Below, piece after piece: positions 1 through 11,599 of a stretch of DNA of 64,000 bases. Every line of letters begins with the position of its first letter. The stretch's first letter is position 1. The DNA comes from Agriotes lineatus (taxonomy: Eukaryota > Arthropoda > Insecta > Coleoptera > Elateridae): positions 52,097,763 through 52,161,762 of the forward strand of contig OW679202.1 of the NCBI GenBank assembly GCA_940337035.1. The letters run 5' to 3'. Position numbers and translations under genes: made by a program. The notes under the pieces are model-generated. The model saw nothing but the letters and a program-made list of their open reading frames with translations. It was not told where the DNA came from and did not search any database.

Positions 1-1095
1 CTGATCTATGGAATTCATTTCTCAAAATAAGTCTACGATCCTCGTCGTCATCTTTATTTCGTATGAGTTCAGTTAATGGGTTTTCGTTATCTTTCTTGTA
101 TAATTCTTCTAGGTATTCTTTCCATCTCTTTACTATTTCTTTGACATTTACATTTCGTTGTTCTAAGCATGCTTTTAATATTTGTGTATGCTGTTGAATC
201 CCGGCGCAGTTACTTCTCATAAAATCCTCTTTTGTATTTTTATACTGTCTCTGTGTGCGATTTTTTAATTAATGGTATTTTAATTGTCTTTGCTTAGTAT
301 TTACATTCTTACATTTTCTACGATCTTCTATCAGGGTTATTATATCTGTTGTTATTCATAGTCTCTCATTTTGATTTCTTCTCCTACCTAAATCTTGTTT
401 AATTCCATTTATTATTCCTTGTTCTACATGCTTCCATCGGTGTTCGATGTTGTCATTTTAGTTGTAATTTAACATTTACTTCTTGTTTTTTAGTGTCTTG
501 TAGGCATTTAATCTTTTCCTCGTTTCTTAAACTTTCTAGATTCCATGTTGTTGTTTCTTCCCTTTTTAGTTTCTTTACATTGAACCTGTATTTCGTTACG
601 ACTACATTATGATCGCTGTCAATGCCTGGTCCAGAGTAGCTTCTCGATTCTTTAGCCTGATTCTTGAATCTTTGTTTCACCATAGCATAGTCAATCTGAT
701 ATCTATTAATATCTTCCAACATTTTCCAAGTATATCTTCTTCTGACGTGGTGTCGGAATATTGTGTTACTGATGATTAGTTTATGTTTAGCACATAATTC
801 TATCAGCCATTTTTCTTTTACCTAGTCATATAAGATCTGGTTGGCATGTATACCTGTACGATTATAGTGTCTTTAGGTTGCGTTCTTAAGCTAACCCTTA
901 AAATTCATTCGCTGTGCTGCGTGTACTCTATTACTCTGCGTCCAAAGTGTCTATTTAGTACTATGCCAACTCCTCCATTACCGTCATTTGTAGCTTGTGT
1001 GAATTATTCTATATTCATCGCACCAAAAATAAACTTGTTGGGAACCACGCTTTACTTATACGTATTATTTCAATTTGATGTGTTTTTAATTTAAT
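1..1095 (-). pseudogene. LINE fragment: APE endonuclease to start of RT
   Basis: Read on the minus strand, the frame carries hallmarks of the apurinic-type endonuclease of non-LTR retrotransposons. GGVGIVLNRHFGRRVIEYT lies near 915-975, IIVQVYMPT near 850-870, and QIDYAMVKQRF with the catalytic-type PGIDSDHNVVV at 600-690. The stretch 453-722 is open for 89 codons. At 1-135 comes a region of the kind that precedes the RT domain (EYLEELYKKDNENPLTELI). Stops break it near 800 and 1020. The IDY...SDHN arrangement suggests an RTE-like or related clade. The clade is an inference. Confidence 0.8.
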
Positions 1096-1099
1096 TTTT

Positions 1100-4000
1100 G
1101 AGATTATGAAGTTTTCCACATTGCAGCAGCGTTTTCACGTTCCAACATGCAATTTTTTGCACATTTATTTCTTATTTTGTTTTCCTGAGTTACTCAGTCT
1201 TAGCTTATATTGTGAAACAGCTGCTGAACATTTTATCCTAGTATATGTAATTGTAGATTTATTTTGTAAACAAGGAGATATTCTTAAATTGTTCGATACA
1301 CAAATGGGGAAAATGTTATTGTATATGTTGAATGGTCGTTCTCGTATAACAAATACTTAACCGCTTCAAGCGAGGATTACACAAGGAAAGTTTACGACGG
1401 CCATAAAATCTTCACAGTAAAAGTTGACGCTGGGGTCATGAAAATTTATGTATCTATTTCTTAAGACATGTCAACCGCCTCTTCCATTTAGTCTAATGTG
1501 AGTAAATGTCCGTTGTATGTTTAGGGACAAGAATTTATTAGTTCTTACTGATATTAAAAAGTTCAAAGTTAAAGCAAATAAAGGTATTGGCAACGATAGC
1601 ATCGCATCGGTTGGAAACAGAGCCAATTATCATAAGATAAATTGTCCCCGCTTTAGTTATCCGCGGAACATTCCATATTACAAACAGAGATTAATCAAGT
1701 AGATACTCTGTCACGGAACTAACGTGCTTTATCCAATTATGCGTACCAGCAGTACAAAAAAGGGAACATCGTAATTTGTCAGTCGCAAATCCTTCAAAAA
1801 ATATATACTCGCATAGCATAGCCCAGTAATGTAATTGAAGTGGTGCTTAATTACAGCAAAATGTGTAAACACCGGTAAGTTAAAAACAAACTTCCACGGA
1901 TTATCACTGGGAAATCTAGCTCACGATTTATTCTTAAACCAATACAACAAACTGTAATTAGAACGGATAAGCTTGAACTCGCGAAGCTTCCGTTTCGCGG
2001 ATAAGCCAAATGCAGCGAATTAAATTTAGCCAAATCGGTTTTTGATTTAATTTAACTAGAACAGTTTCGAAGGGATTTTGCGAAAATTGGTGGTACATTC
2101 TGATGCATGGTCAACGCTTCATTTGCAGAATGTAAGTAAGAATTGCGTTTCTGGTAACTGTGTTATAAGTCGCTAGGTGCTTTATGAAAACAGAATGAAG
2201 CGCCTAATTAAAACTGCTTCGAGTAATTTAAATTTTAATTAAAATTTGAAATCGCTTAATTAAAAACATAATTAAAAATAGAACACCCAGTGTATTAAAC
2301 GGAAATTTATCGGGAAAATTATAAATTGAGCATCCTCGATTTATATGAAACATAATATTCCGGATTTAAACATCTATGATGAAGCATATAGATACGCGAG
2401 TCTTAATAAATACAAAGTATTATATATTTTAGTACACTACCTGCTTTTGATGTTTTGTTTTAATCTTAGTGGCTAATTTAAAAATTGTGAACTTGAAGTT
2501 CTACTCAATTCAATTGATAAAACGTTTCCAACACATTTCATATACACAGGGTGTTTCAACTTTCGGGAACCTATATTGTGCCTTTCTTACTAATGATGTA
2601 CAGAAAACTAGGAGGTAAACTTATACAGGGTATTTACGTCTACATTTTAGAAATATTTCAACCGCTATGGTCGACTCGTGTCGAAGGACAATGCAAAAAC
2701 ATCTTTTTTCACAATATACCTTACTTTTAAAATTCTGACCAATGGTTTACAAATTATAACTTTTTTGTCAAAAAATGCTCTATTTAAAAATCATAGTTGC
2801 CTTGTTTTTAAGAATTCAGAAAAAGGAAGCTGCATCTTATTCGTAAAAGGTGTATTTATTACATAGGGTGAACTTTAGAATGTGCCATTTTTTGAGAATT
2901 GCAAAAGAGTCATAACACCATAACACCGATTGACTAGCTTTATTTTTTATTATCCTTATTTTTAATAAATATGTCTTATACCAAGAGTCGTAAGTCTTCG
3001 AAATGAGCTTTCTTTTCGCAAATGAAAATCTTTAGTAGGTCATAGAAAACAACATCTGGGAAACCCGTATCTACATTTACCATTAAATTGTGAAAATAAT
3101 TGGCACTTGCGAAATTACAGTTAGAAATTTTAATAAAAATTAAACACCAAATGATTTAATTTAGAACATAATTTTTTCTACAAAACCCCTCATAACTCCT
3201 CAAGTATTGGTAAAAAATTCAAAGCTAAGATATATCAAGGCCAAACGCAGTTCATTGAATAGAAAAGACTCAAAGTATAACGTTTCGTAATTTTTGCAAA
3301 TATACTTTCATGTTCAAGGTGAAATTCTGATTACCTTACGTTATTAATTAGTTCTCCCGGGTAGCTCTGGTCTAAGGTTGTAAACAACTGAAGTAAAATA
3401 TTCGAGTCAAGATTATACAGGTGTTTATTTTGTTTAACTATCGGTACTGTTGGGAATCTAAGAGCCGTATTTTCGCTAAGACTACAACACCCCAACCTAA
3501 GTAAACAAGTCAATAAAATATCTTGAAGCTTCACTACGCATTTGGATTCCGTATACTAAATTATAGTGTTATTTTCAATTAAATAAAGGATTACATACAT
3601 ATAACCAATATCTAGTAATAGCCTTATAGTACAAACTAAAATAAATTCTGGATTTCTCCAAGTTTTACAACAAATAAAAGTAAATTCTTCTTTGTAATCC
3701 TCGGCGTGGCAAACGGACCATAATGACTCCGCCTGGGGAGTTAGGCAACTTGTTCTTCTACTTGTTTAATCTATTAGTTGATGTAGTCGCTGGTACTTAA
3801 TGTAACCGTTAGATGGCGCCAGTCAATTTGTGCACTTCCGTTTTCTTGGTGTCGCAACCAAAATAATGGCATGTTAAAGGTGAATTTTCTTTCGTCTTAA
3901 ATCATCCAAGCGTTATGAAGCAGTAACCTCTCGTTGGTGGTTGGATTGGATTCCTCGAGTGCTTGGGTATATGTCTATCTATTTATTTCAAGCCTGGAGA

Positions 4001-4808
4001 TGGTTTGTGCTGCTTATTAATTAAAACTTATAAAAGCACCTCGGTTGTGGTCGCACATTTTCTGAGATTTGAAAGGCAGAAAACTTCCTGCTATGCGAGC
4101 CATTTCAGTATGAATTATATTTCTAATTTTTGTGTCTGCTTTATGCAGTCTTTCAAGTACGGGCCAAAAGCTTTTAAGTGCGGACAGAAAACCACTGTTC
4201 GTTTGGGGATTCATCGTTACTCAACTATCGTAGCTGTAAAGCGGCTTCTCTCCCGTGTGCTGTGGTTTGTAGCTCCAGACACATCTCCAATCACGTCGGA
4301 GAAAGTTGTGGCTGACGAAATGACCTTAGAAGACCCCGTTCGACTAGAGTGGCAACCCGTCCTCAACAATTTATCTTCGTCTAAAGAATCCAAAGAAGCT
4401 AATTAGCCCACATTCAGGTTTAGTCACATAGGCTGTTAAAATAAATTGTGTTGCTGGCCTCACAGCTAAAGTAGGATATTTTGTGTGTTTCAAGTAATCT
4501 AGCCCGCATGCTGAGTTAAGCTGTGCTATAATCGTTATACGATACATGCTATTAGTTGAAATTGCCGAGCTAGTACTTCGCTTGATTTGCAATTCTGTCG
4601 CCGCTGTATTAATGCAACGGCTTGTAAAAGCGAGGAGTTTTTACCTCGCAGATTTATAGCAAGCGATATAGAGATCTCTATTGTGCTCCGAACGATTCAC
4701 TACAATATTTTGCACTGGGAATTTGTTGTATAAGATTGGCTCTGCAAGCTGACTGTTATAAATTTAGTAGCATGTTTTTTTGGAAATAATTAATGAATGC
4801 TAATCTGA
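1100..4808. other. Non-coding core of the left arm
   Basis: No gene is supported. Frames such as 3963-4406 are disrupted in the right-arm copy. Near 2550 and 2620 the motif CAGGGTGTTT/CAGGGTATTT occurs twice, a sequence common at ends of insect interspersed repeats. It is otherwise AT-rich. The whole stretch is duplicated in inverted form at 21375-25080. Confidence 0.5.
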
Positions 4809-4942
4809 GCAGCAAGGTGTTGTTCACTGCGCTTTAAGAATGACAGGACAGGGTAGGTTTGGGGCTAACCTAAGCTGCAAGATGTCGTTCTACTGCGCTC
4901 TAAGGTAAACAGAACAGCGTGTTTTGTTTATATGTAAGATTA
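4809..4942 (+). repeat. Two degenerate 67-bp tandem units
   Basis: The unit beginning GCAAGGTGTTGTTCACTGCG is followed 67 bp later by GCAAGATGTCGTTCTACTGC with clear similarity over most of its length. The same pair is present in inverted form in the right arm near 21240-21370, so the tandem duplication predates the large inverted duplication. Confidence 0.6.
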
Positions 4943-5248
4943 CTTTAAGGCAGTCGGACTAACCGAATCAAGGGAGGTTTCAAGTCAAGTTAAGAGTGAC
5001 TCAGGCAGTTTAACTTCTCAGGTGTAAGCTGGGAATAGAACTTCCATGAACTGGAAAGGACAGGTAGTTCGGGACAGGAATCTGGTTTTAACGGACATGG
5101 AGGTGACTGGTGGAGCCCTTGGGTCCTAGAACCCCCGGCTGAGGCTCAGGTTTTGGCCTGCAACCTGAAATAAACTGGTTAGATCTTTCCCTGGACTGAG
5201 CGAAGAGCAATGTTTCGGTATCTCCTTCCACATCGTCTACCTAGAAAG

Positions 5249-6250
5249 ATCTAAGTGGAGTAAACGTAATACTTCGATGTTGACGGAAAGTAAAGATACA
5301 CGGATCGAGCAGCGCGGCGAAGCTTGCGAACTCGCCGGTTTCACACCTGGGCCCTTATCCCTTTCTGTTGTTCTTACTCTCCGCGTGGCTCCAAATGTTC
5401 GCACGTCACGCATGTTTGTAACTGTGATCGTGCCTACATATCGATAACTACAAGTAAAACGTTCTAAAACAACTCCTCCCAAGTCCTTTCTTCCCACAAT
5501 TGCACACCATTATTTCGGGAAAAGCCAGCATACTTTGATCCTGCAGTTTCTTAGGGCAGCTTAACCACAGAAAGTGGGTCAACACGTCCTGTAGCTTTTT
5601 CATGGTAGCCCACCCTACAGGATTGAGCATCCCCAGGGATCTTCTTTACAAGCCCCCTCATGGTCGCGCCGCAACCAACACGCGGATATATCGAACATGG
5701 AGAAAAGGTAGTGTCCAGAGGTCCAGCACATATGTGAAACACTCAAGAAAGCGGCATTTTCGCCAGGTCAGAGAAAAATGGCTTAAATGTCGAGAACATA
5801 CCTGGGGGGCGAAATGCAACAGGAATGAGCTGGCGGCAGTGGCATGTAGCCAGCTTCCAAGGAGAAACCTTGCAGTTGTGTGATATTTTGATACTATATA
5901 AAATTGATTTTAGGGGCCAACAATAAAGACGATGCGGAAGAAAAGCACGGGACCCCAAAAGTGTATATGCATAGCACAACTCGTAAATCCAAATAAATCG
6001 AGCGCCTTTCAGCCAGTAATGTTATGCTTGGAAATACCACACCTACGAGACCACATCTGCGGTTATCTTTACTTCGGCAAACTTTGCCATCGATTTGAAA
6101 GCTGCCGTGCTAAACTGCAAACGACTGAGTTCAGTACCAAATTCCAAAACTGCAGATGCACGATCGTGGCTCGCGCGGAGTGCAGGAAAATTTCTATTGT
6201 AAACGCCAGCGGCTTAAGAAAACTTGCATCTACAATGGCGTTATAAATTA
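5249..6250. other. Spacer DNA without recognisable gene
   Basis: GC content is somewhat higher than the surroundings, with overlapping frames on both strands (for example 5602-5883 and the opposite 5743-5979). None has a motif I recognise, and frames open on both strands of the same DNA are what GC-richer non-coding sequence gives. Confidence 0.4.
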
Positions 6251-6254
6251 AAAA

Positions 6255-6870
6255 TAACGCGTTAACTGGGGAGGTAGCCAAGTCTTAGAAATGCATTGAA
6301 TATTTATTGCACAGCTTTGAATTCTTTATTTGGCATCTCTTGGAGCACCTTTTCTATAATTATCCAGAGGATTCAGTAACCGAGAATAACCTTGTTGCTA
6401 AATCCATTTCCAATGGTTGGTTTAGGTGGTGTACTATGTGCTGATCTTCCTCTGCTGTCGCATTTATAACTGTTTTTAAGTGTCGTTATTCCTAGCCCAT
6501 TTCCCATTAGCATCTTTCACAAATGAAATGAATTTTTCTGACCTTTTTATTTTTCTGGTGGCTTTCCAGAACGAGAACTGTAGTTTTGCAGCTGTCGGTG
6601 TTTTTTAATACTCCGGAATAGAATTGTTATAATTTCTAAGATCAATTTGTTTAAATCTTTGTTTGTTCTACTGAGTTTATCGTTTTTACTCCTCGTGATC
6701 TGCCAAACTTTTTGAAGTTGCTTTTTCTGCTAATTTTTGTAGAACTACAGGACATTTGTCTTTATAAGGCGCATTGTTTTGATATGGTGTTACTGCCTTT
6801 CTGTACATTACTCTTGAATCTAGTTGCAGCCTTATTATATCCTTCAGAGTTTTAAAGCCAAATATACAGA
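6255..6870 (-). pseudogene. Jockey-type LINE fragment: EN-RT linker and early RT
   Basis: On the minus strand the order of motifs follows the Jockey clade. A basic linker ELNDKLSRTNKDLNK lies near 6660-6700. A tract like the SLWKATRKIKRP region is near 6540-6600. DANGKWARNN near 6500 matches the NADGKWARS-type motif, VHHLNQPLEMDL near 6420 follows, and IFNAFLRLGYLPSQL at about 6262-6310 matches the IFNAxLRLxYFPxxWK block at the start of RT. Several frameshifts separate them. Everything upstream (endonuclease) and downstream (catalytic RT) is missing. Confidence 0.75.
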
Positions 6871-9470
6871 TGTGTTAGTTCGTTTAAATTTTCTCTGTAT
6901 ATTTCCTAATCGGTTTTCTTGTTGTTCAAGGTTGGCTGTCTAGTTTTTCGAGTATTTGGTAATACAAGTACTTTCTATTTACTACGAGAATAGCATTGTT
7001 TTGTTTAAATTTTGATTTGTGATTTTAATTGTAAGTTTGGTTTTTTTTAAATTATAGAGCTTCTTTAAACACTTATACGATCGCACTACATTTTAATGTT
7101 AAATTTTGTCGCAATCCTGAAATACTTTTTGTATGTCAACTTGGTGATATAAAAGTCAAAAGTACTCAATTTGAATTTCCAGTAAAGTTTATGACTGGTT
7201 TAAAAAGTTACAAATGTAGAAAATGTAGAAAAAATAATACTTTTACATTTGTCATGAAATATATTTTCCCTTATTGTGCATTTTAGGCTAAAGCAAATTT
7301 CTAAGAAATAAATTTGAAACGATATTTGCTTCCTTTTGGTTAATAAGTTTGCAACTCAAATCATTGTTTGCAGAAAATCTCAACAAACTACTATAACAGC
7401 AGCCATTTGTTTTTAAGAAGAGGAGGATATTCTTGGAAACAAATACATTTATTCTCCAAACCTTATTGAACTACTAATCAATCAAAGTATCAGAAAAGCA
7501 GGTTCTAAAAATAGATATGTGCGAAATATCACAATTTCTTTTAGGGTTCGATTCAAGTTTTCCGTAGCAACTCCGTTGGCGTTCTTATCTCGTAGGGGAT
7601 CTTTAATTATACCGTCCAGTTACGCACGTAGTGGTGGCCTTTCTGCTTAATGGATTGAAAATAGTTCCTTCATTCGCATTTATTTTCTGGGTTGATATCA
7701 GAGTATGCAACATTTCATTATACGAGAAGTATCAGAATGGCAAGCTATAAGCTGGATTACTGGCTACAATCATTAAACATTATTCATCGATTGATAAACT
7801 GTAATAATTTGTGTTCACGTATGTTGATATTCTTAATTTGTCTTTGGGCATTTCAGGACACTGCAAAATTAAAAATACACGTATACATATAAATTTACGA
7901 TATCAGCTTAACAATTAAATTAAGTAATTAAAATGTGTAAACCAAAATTCATCTTTTGTTGTATTTTATGTGTTGGTTAGATAACAGCGTGAAAAATGGT
8001 GATGTAAGTAAGGCTGCCGTTATTCAATTCAATCGTACAAGGGTAGTAAAATACTGCAGTTGCATACCTACCTAGCTTTTACCTGCAATTGCTTAATGTA
8101 GTCAGGAAGTCACCTGCATGAAAAAAAGATTGCAAGAAATGGCCTTAATAGTGACGTCATGGCACTGTAAGCTATTACTGACAAATCTATTAGGCTGGAC
8201 ACAATCCAACATGTATTGTTGGTTCTAAAGATCGCCGCCCTCCACTGAGGATATGACCCAAATAAATCCACAGGAAATATCACAGCAGTAGAAATCAAGA
8301 GAAAAATAAACCACATATTTTTTAAACCACATATTTTTTAAACCACAGCGAACTAATCGATACATTGTGTTTTTAAGTGCATAAAAAGAAAATTAAACAC
8401 GTCAGGAGAACAAAAGTGTGGAAAATCAATTGAAGAACTTTAAGCGAAACAAAAATGTCAAATATATTAACAACTGAACAAGCATATATAACAAAACAGT
8501 ACCCTAAAAGTAGAACAAAGCACTAGTTAAGTGGCTGAAAAATAACAAGAAACTCAAAAATAAAATTATATTTACCATGGGGACATGTATTCATTAACCA
8601 GTCGACATGAAATACTTCTATAAATAGCAAAAATGATTAATCTTATATCACATTTATTGAACACCTTAAAAGAGACAATAAGTTTTAGTAAATTGGAAAC
8701 TGTCCATTTATCAATAATCTTGAAGAATAAAATACAAGGGCAGCAATTACCTCACATATCGACCAAGAGAATGTACCGCCATTGAAAACATTTGAAAACT
8801 CTACTATAAGCCGCATATATATTTACTACTAGAACGACGTTTATCCCTTATCGGTAAAAACAAGATGGGTTCGAAGCATCATACATCAAAAACATATTTA
8901 CTTTATTACGAAAATAACTGCTTGCATCTATACGGACGAAAGTTAAAAAATATTGCAAAACAACGAATACAATTTAAAATGATAAATTTAAAAGATCCTC
9001 TGTGCTAAACAACTAAGTTTATTATTTAAAACAATTAATGTAACCCCGAAATATTACATCTTTTTAAAATTTAAAAAATTACTCAATATTGACAGTTGCT
9101 AACAACTACTCTTTAATCAACTAATTTTAAAATTAAAATGTAGTCTATATGATTACTGAGCAAATATACTGACAACTTGAACTGAATATCAAGGTATCCA
9201 CTAATATAATTCCTATTTGAATCACTCTTCTATGCTGGGTGAGGTTTCATAGCAGATTGTGAGACTTTTAAGATCTTTTCTATGAAAATATATCAGGTCG
9301 AGAAATTAAGAAAGCTTTGGGAACTACAACGAAAAAATGAGAGTTATTAAAAACACGATAAGAGCTAGTAACAAGATGTGCTAAATAGGTTTTGGTAACA
9401 AACTCAGAAGTGCATACAAAGGGAACCAAAAACCTCTCTCCAGTGCAAATAAGAAAATTGAAAAGAAACA
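6870..9470. other. AT-rich stretch without recognisable gene
   Basis: The stretch is strongly AT-rich and adenine-rich on the plus strand after 8400, which fits decayed LINE sequence, but no protein motif can be read until about 9480. Confidence 0.4.
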
Positions 9471-9479
9471 TACATCAAA

Positions 9480-10365
9480 ATATACTAGCCAAAAATAAAA
9501 ACATACTCAGACAGGAAGAAAATATTAAGAATAGCAATAGTATTAAAACCTAATAATTAGAAGAAAAAGCGAATACGAAAACAAAAACCGAATCGATGAT
9601 AAACAAAATCATAGACATAGAGAAAACCAAGACCAGACAGAAGATATAATAAGAAATGAATTGGAAGAAGCGATCCAAAAAATTAAATTAGGGAAAATAC
9701 CTATATATGAAAAAACGGTCAAATATTGAATATTGAATTCACTCAACCACGCAGATAAGGAAAATAAAAGGTCGCCAGTTGGAAATTATTACTCCGATTT
9801 ATAAGCAGGGATATAGTAGGAAATGTTCTAACTTTAGAGGAATAACTATGGGAAATGCGGTAGGAAATATGTATGCAAGCATATTAGAAGACCCAGTAAG
9901 GGAGAAAGTAGACCAACCGATAGAAAAAAGCCAGAGCTGCTAAAAGGAAAATCACGTGAAAAACAATTAGTATGGGAAAACAAATACATAGAGGTTTCTT
10001 AATATGGAAAAGCATTTGGCAGAATCCGACTAAAAAACACGAATATAATTAGAATTAGAAAGTAAGTATACCGATAAATTGAATATTGTACCAGTTGAAA
10101 CCAAAATAGAAGAAAGATAGCTAGAATGGCTAGGATACGAAATAAAAATGGTAGAAGATAGATTAGTGAGACATATTTTTAACGCTAAATAGATAACAAG
10201 AAAAAAGGAAAGACCACAACAGTGAAGAGGGTTGTGAGGTCAAAAGAGATAATAGGATTTGCAGAGACAAAGCAATCGACAGAGATGTGGAAGAAATACC
10301 CAACAAACTCAACTCAAAACTAGCTTTACACGGAAAGGTAGCAAAGCCTTTAGGATTAAACAAGA
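9480..10365 (+). pseudogene. LINE fragment: early RT joined to C-terminal tail
   Basis: Plus-strand motifs in order: NELEEAIQKIKLGK at 9656-9700 (pre-RT helix), ITPIYKQGYSRKCSNFRGIT near 9790-9850 (the P-I/L-Y-K-x-G ... N-Y/F-R-G-I block of LINE RT), NMYASILEDPVREKVD near 9865-9915, and FLNMEKHLAESD near 9995-10030 in place of the MEKAFDxVD motif. From about 10110, WLGYEIKMVEDRL matches the C-terminal WxGHVxRMxxxRLP block. The catalytic FADD region is absent between 10040 and 10100, so an internal deletion has occurred. The protein resembles RTE-like elements. Confidence 0.75.
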
Positions 10366-10495
10366 CAGTAAGTCTTCGTCTGAGGAGTTCATTTGCAAAC
10401 TCTTCTATAAGTTCATTGCAATATCCAAGTAAGTTTTCATGGTAATTTGTTGAATATATCTACATCTTATTTGTAATGTATGGAATTTCTCAGTC

Positions 10496-10950
10496 TTATT
10501 GTTTAATTAATTGACATACCACGGAACATTCACACCTTGAACTGGAAGCTTTGCAAAGTTTCGCAAGTTTTTTGTAGGTTTTGATCTTTGATGACCTTTT
10601 CCCAACTAGCCAGTACATTGAACGGTCTTGCAGATTTAGTTGTTGGCGTTTCGTATCTATGTGTTTCTTCCAGGTAACCTCTTGGTCCAAGTGTAAGTCA
10701 AGATACTTTGCGTCAGTTTTGACAGGCAAAGAAACATTTGCAATATTGACCTTAGGATAGTCTCTACGTCGTGTAGTGAATGCCATTTTGGCGGATTTCG
10801 TTTGGTTAATACTGGTTTGCTGCCGTTCGAACCAGTCATTTAGATGGTTCAGGTGAACTTGAAGATTGTCGGATGCGGGAATACAATATTTGCTTAAAGC
10901 TGATAGTGTCAGCAAAAGTATCCAATATGATCTTATTGAAAAAATTTATA
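10496..10950 (-). pseudogene. Jockey-type LINE fragment: C-terminal part of RT
   Basis: A 139-codon frame (10496-10915) carries LQVHLNHLNDWFERQQTSIN, then TKSAKMAFTTRRRDYPKV, KYLDLHLDQEVTWKKHI and TKRQQLNLQDRSMYWLVG. These correspond to the thumb region of Jockey RT (LNxLxxW...INxxKS...F-T-x-R; KYLGLHLDxxLTWKxHI). The L-G-L to L-D-L change and the early end at TAA suggest decay. The FADD catalytic box should lie just upstream, but the sequence turns into another element at about 10960. It lies head to head with the plus-strand LINE at 10990. Confidence 0.85.
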
Positions 10951-10989
10951 TCAGTTCTATTCAAATTTAAGCAACGGAGGTCTATACTG

Positions 10990-11560
10990 GAACTGAAACA
11001 TCTAAAAAATATTTATCACTAGTTATTTAAATGTCACTTATGCTGTGGAATAGTTGGTTGGGGTGGCATATTGAAGCATCGCCTAAAAGGTCTAGAAATA
11101 ATTCAAAAATATTTTCTCAAAATTATATTTGGAAAGACCGGCTATACCCGAGTGATTTATTATATAAAGAAAGCCAGTTGTTTGACCCAAGACAGCTATT
11201 TTATTATAAGATGCTTTGCTTGCAATATAAAACTAAAGACGATTTAACAGACATAACCCATTATTATCATACCAGGTACAGATGTCATAGTTAAACTATA
11301 GTATAAAAAGCAGATGAAGCTATTGGTCAACGATCTTACAGCTATATTGCACCTCCAATATAGTCGGCATTACCTAAAGATATTAAAAAAGTCACAATAT
11401 TTACAAATTTAAGAAAAACATAAAAATCTTGGCTCCAGAATACCCCTAGATATAGTCTTTATAATTTAATAAACATAAAAAATGCTTGATCAAAACAATT
11501 TATTACTGTCTTTATTGTGTATTATACATATATGTATACTCTTCAGAAATAAATTGTTGT
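10990..11560 (+). pseudogene. CR1-like LINE fragment: C-terminal end of ORF2
   Basis: The motifs are GIVGWGGILKHRLKGLEIIQ, YFLKIIFGK, then after a frameshift near 11140 DRLYPSDLLYKESQLFDPRQ, LFYYKMLCLQYKT, and further GQRSYSYIAPPI and KKVTIFTNLRK. These match the typical tail of CR1/Jockey-superfamily ORF2 (YGxxxWG ... Q-N/K-x-x-x-R-I-I-F ... P-S-x-x-L-Y ... L-D-x-R-Q-L ... G-x-R-S-x-x-Y-x-A-P). Stops and frameshifts make it inactive. The element ends in an (ATT)n tail at 11560-11589, as many CR1-like 3' ends do. Confidence 0.8.
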
Positions 11561-11589
11561 TATTATTATTTATTATTATTATTATTATT
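11560..11589 (+). repeat. (TTA)n microsatellite, LINE 3' tail
   Basis: An uninterrupted run of ATT/TTA triplets with one slip follows directly after the CR1-like fragment. Confidence 0.85.
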
Positions 11590-11599
11590 CAGATGAGCC

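Larger units (their letters stand above)
1..5248 (+). repeat. Left arm of long inverted repeat
   Basis: The sequence reappears as its reverse complement at 20928-28060, and the two run collinear (left x corresponds to about 26170 minus x). The inner edge is sharp: both arms share ...CATCGTCTACCTAGAAAG and then diverge. In a sampled 300 bp next to the inner edge I count about ten differences, roughly 3 per cent, plus indels. This arm lacks 27 bp that the right arm has at about 25981-26007 and lacks the 1.85-kb insertion. The arm continues past the start of the window, so its full length is unknown. Confidence 0.93.

Noticed and set aside
3963..4406. 147-codon frame in the left arm as a gene
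   Set aside because: The duplicated copy in the right arm (21669-22224) is split into two frames by indels, so the frame is not maintained, and no domain is recognisable.
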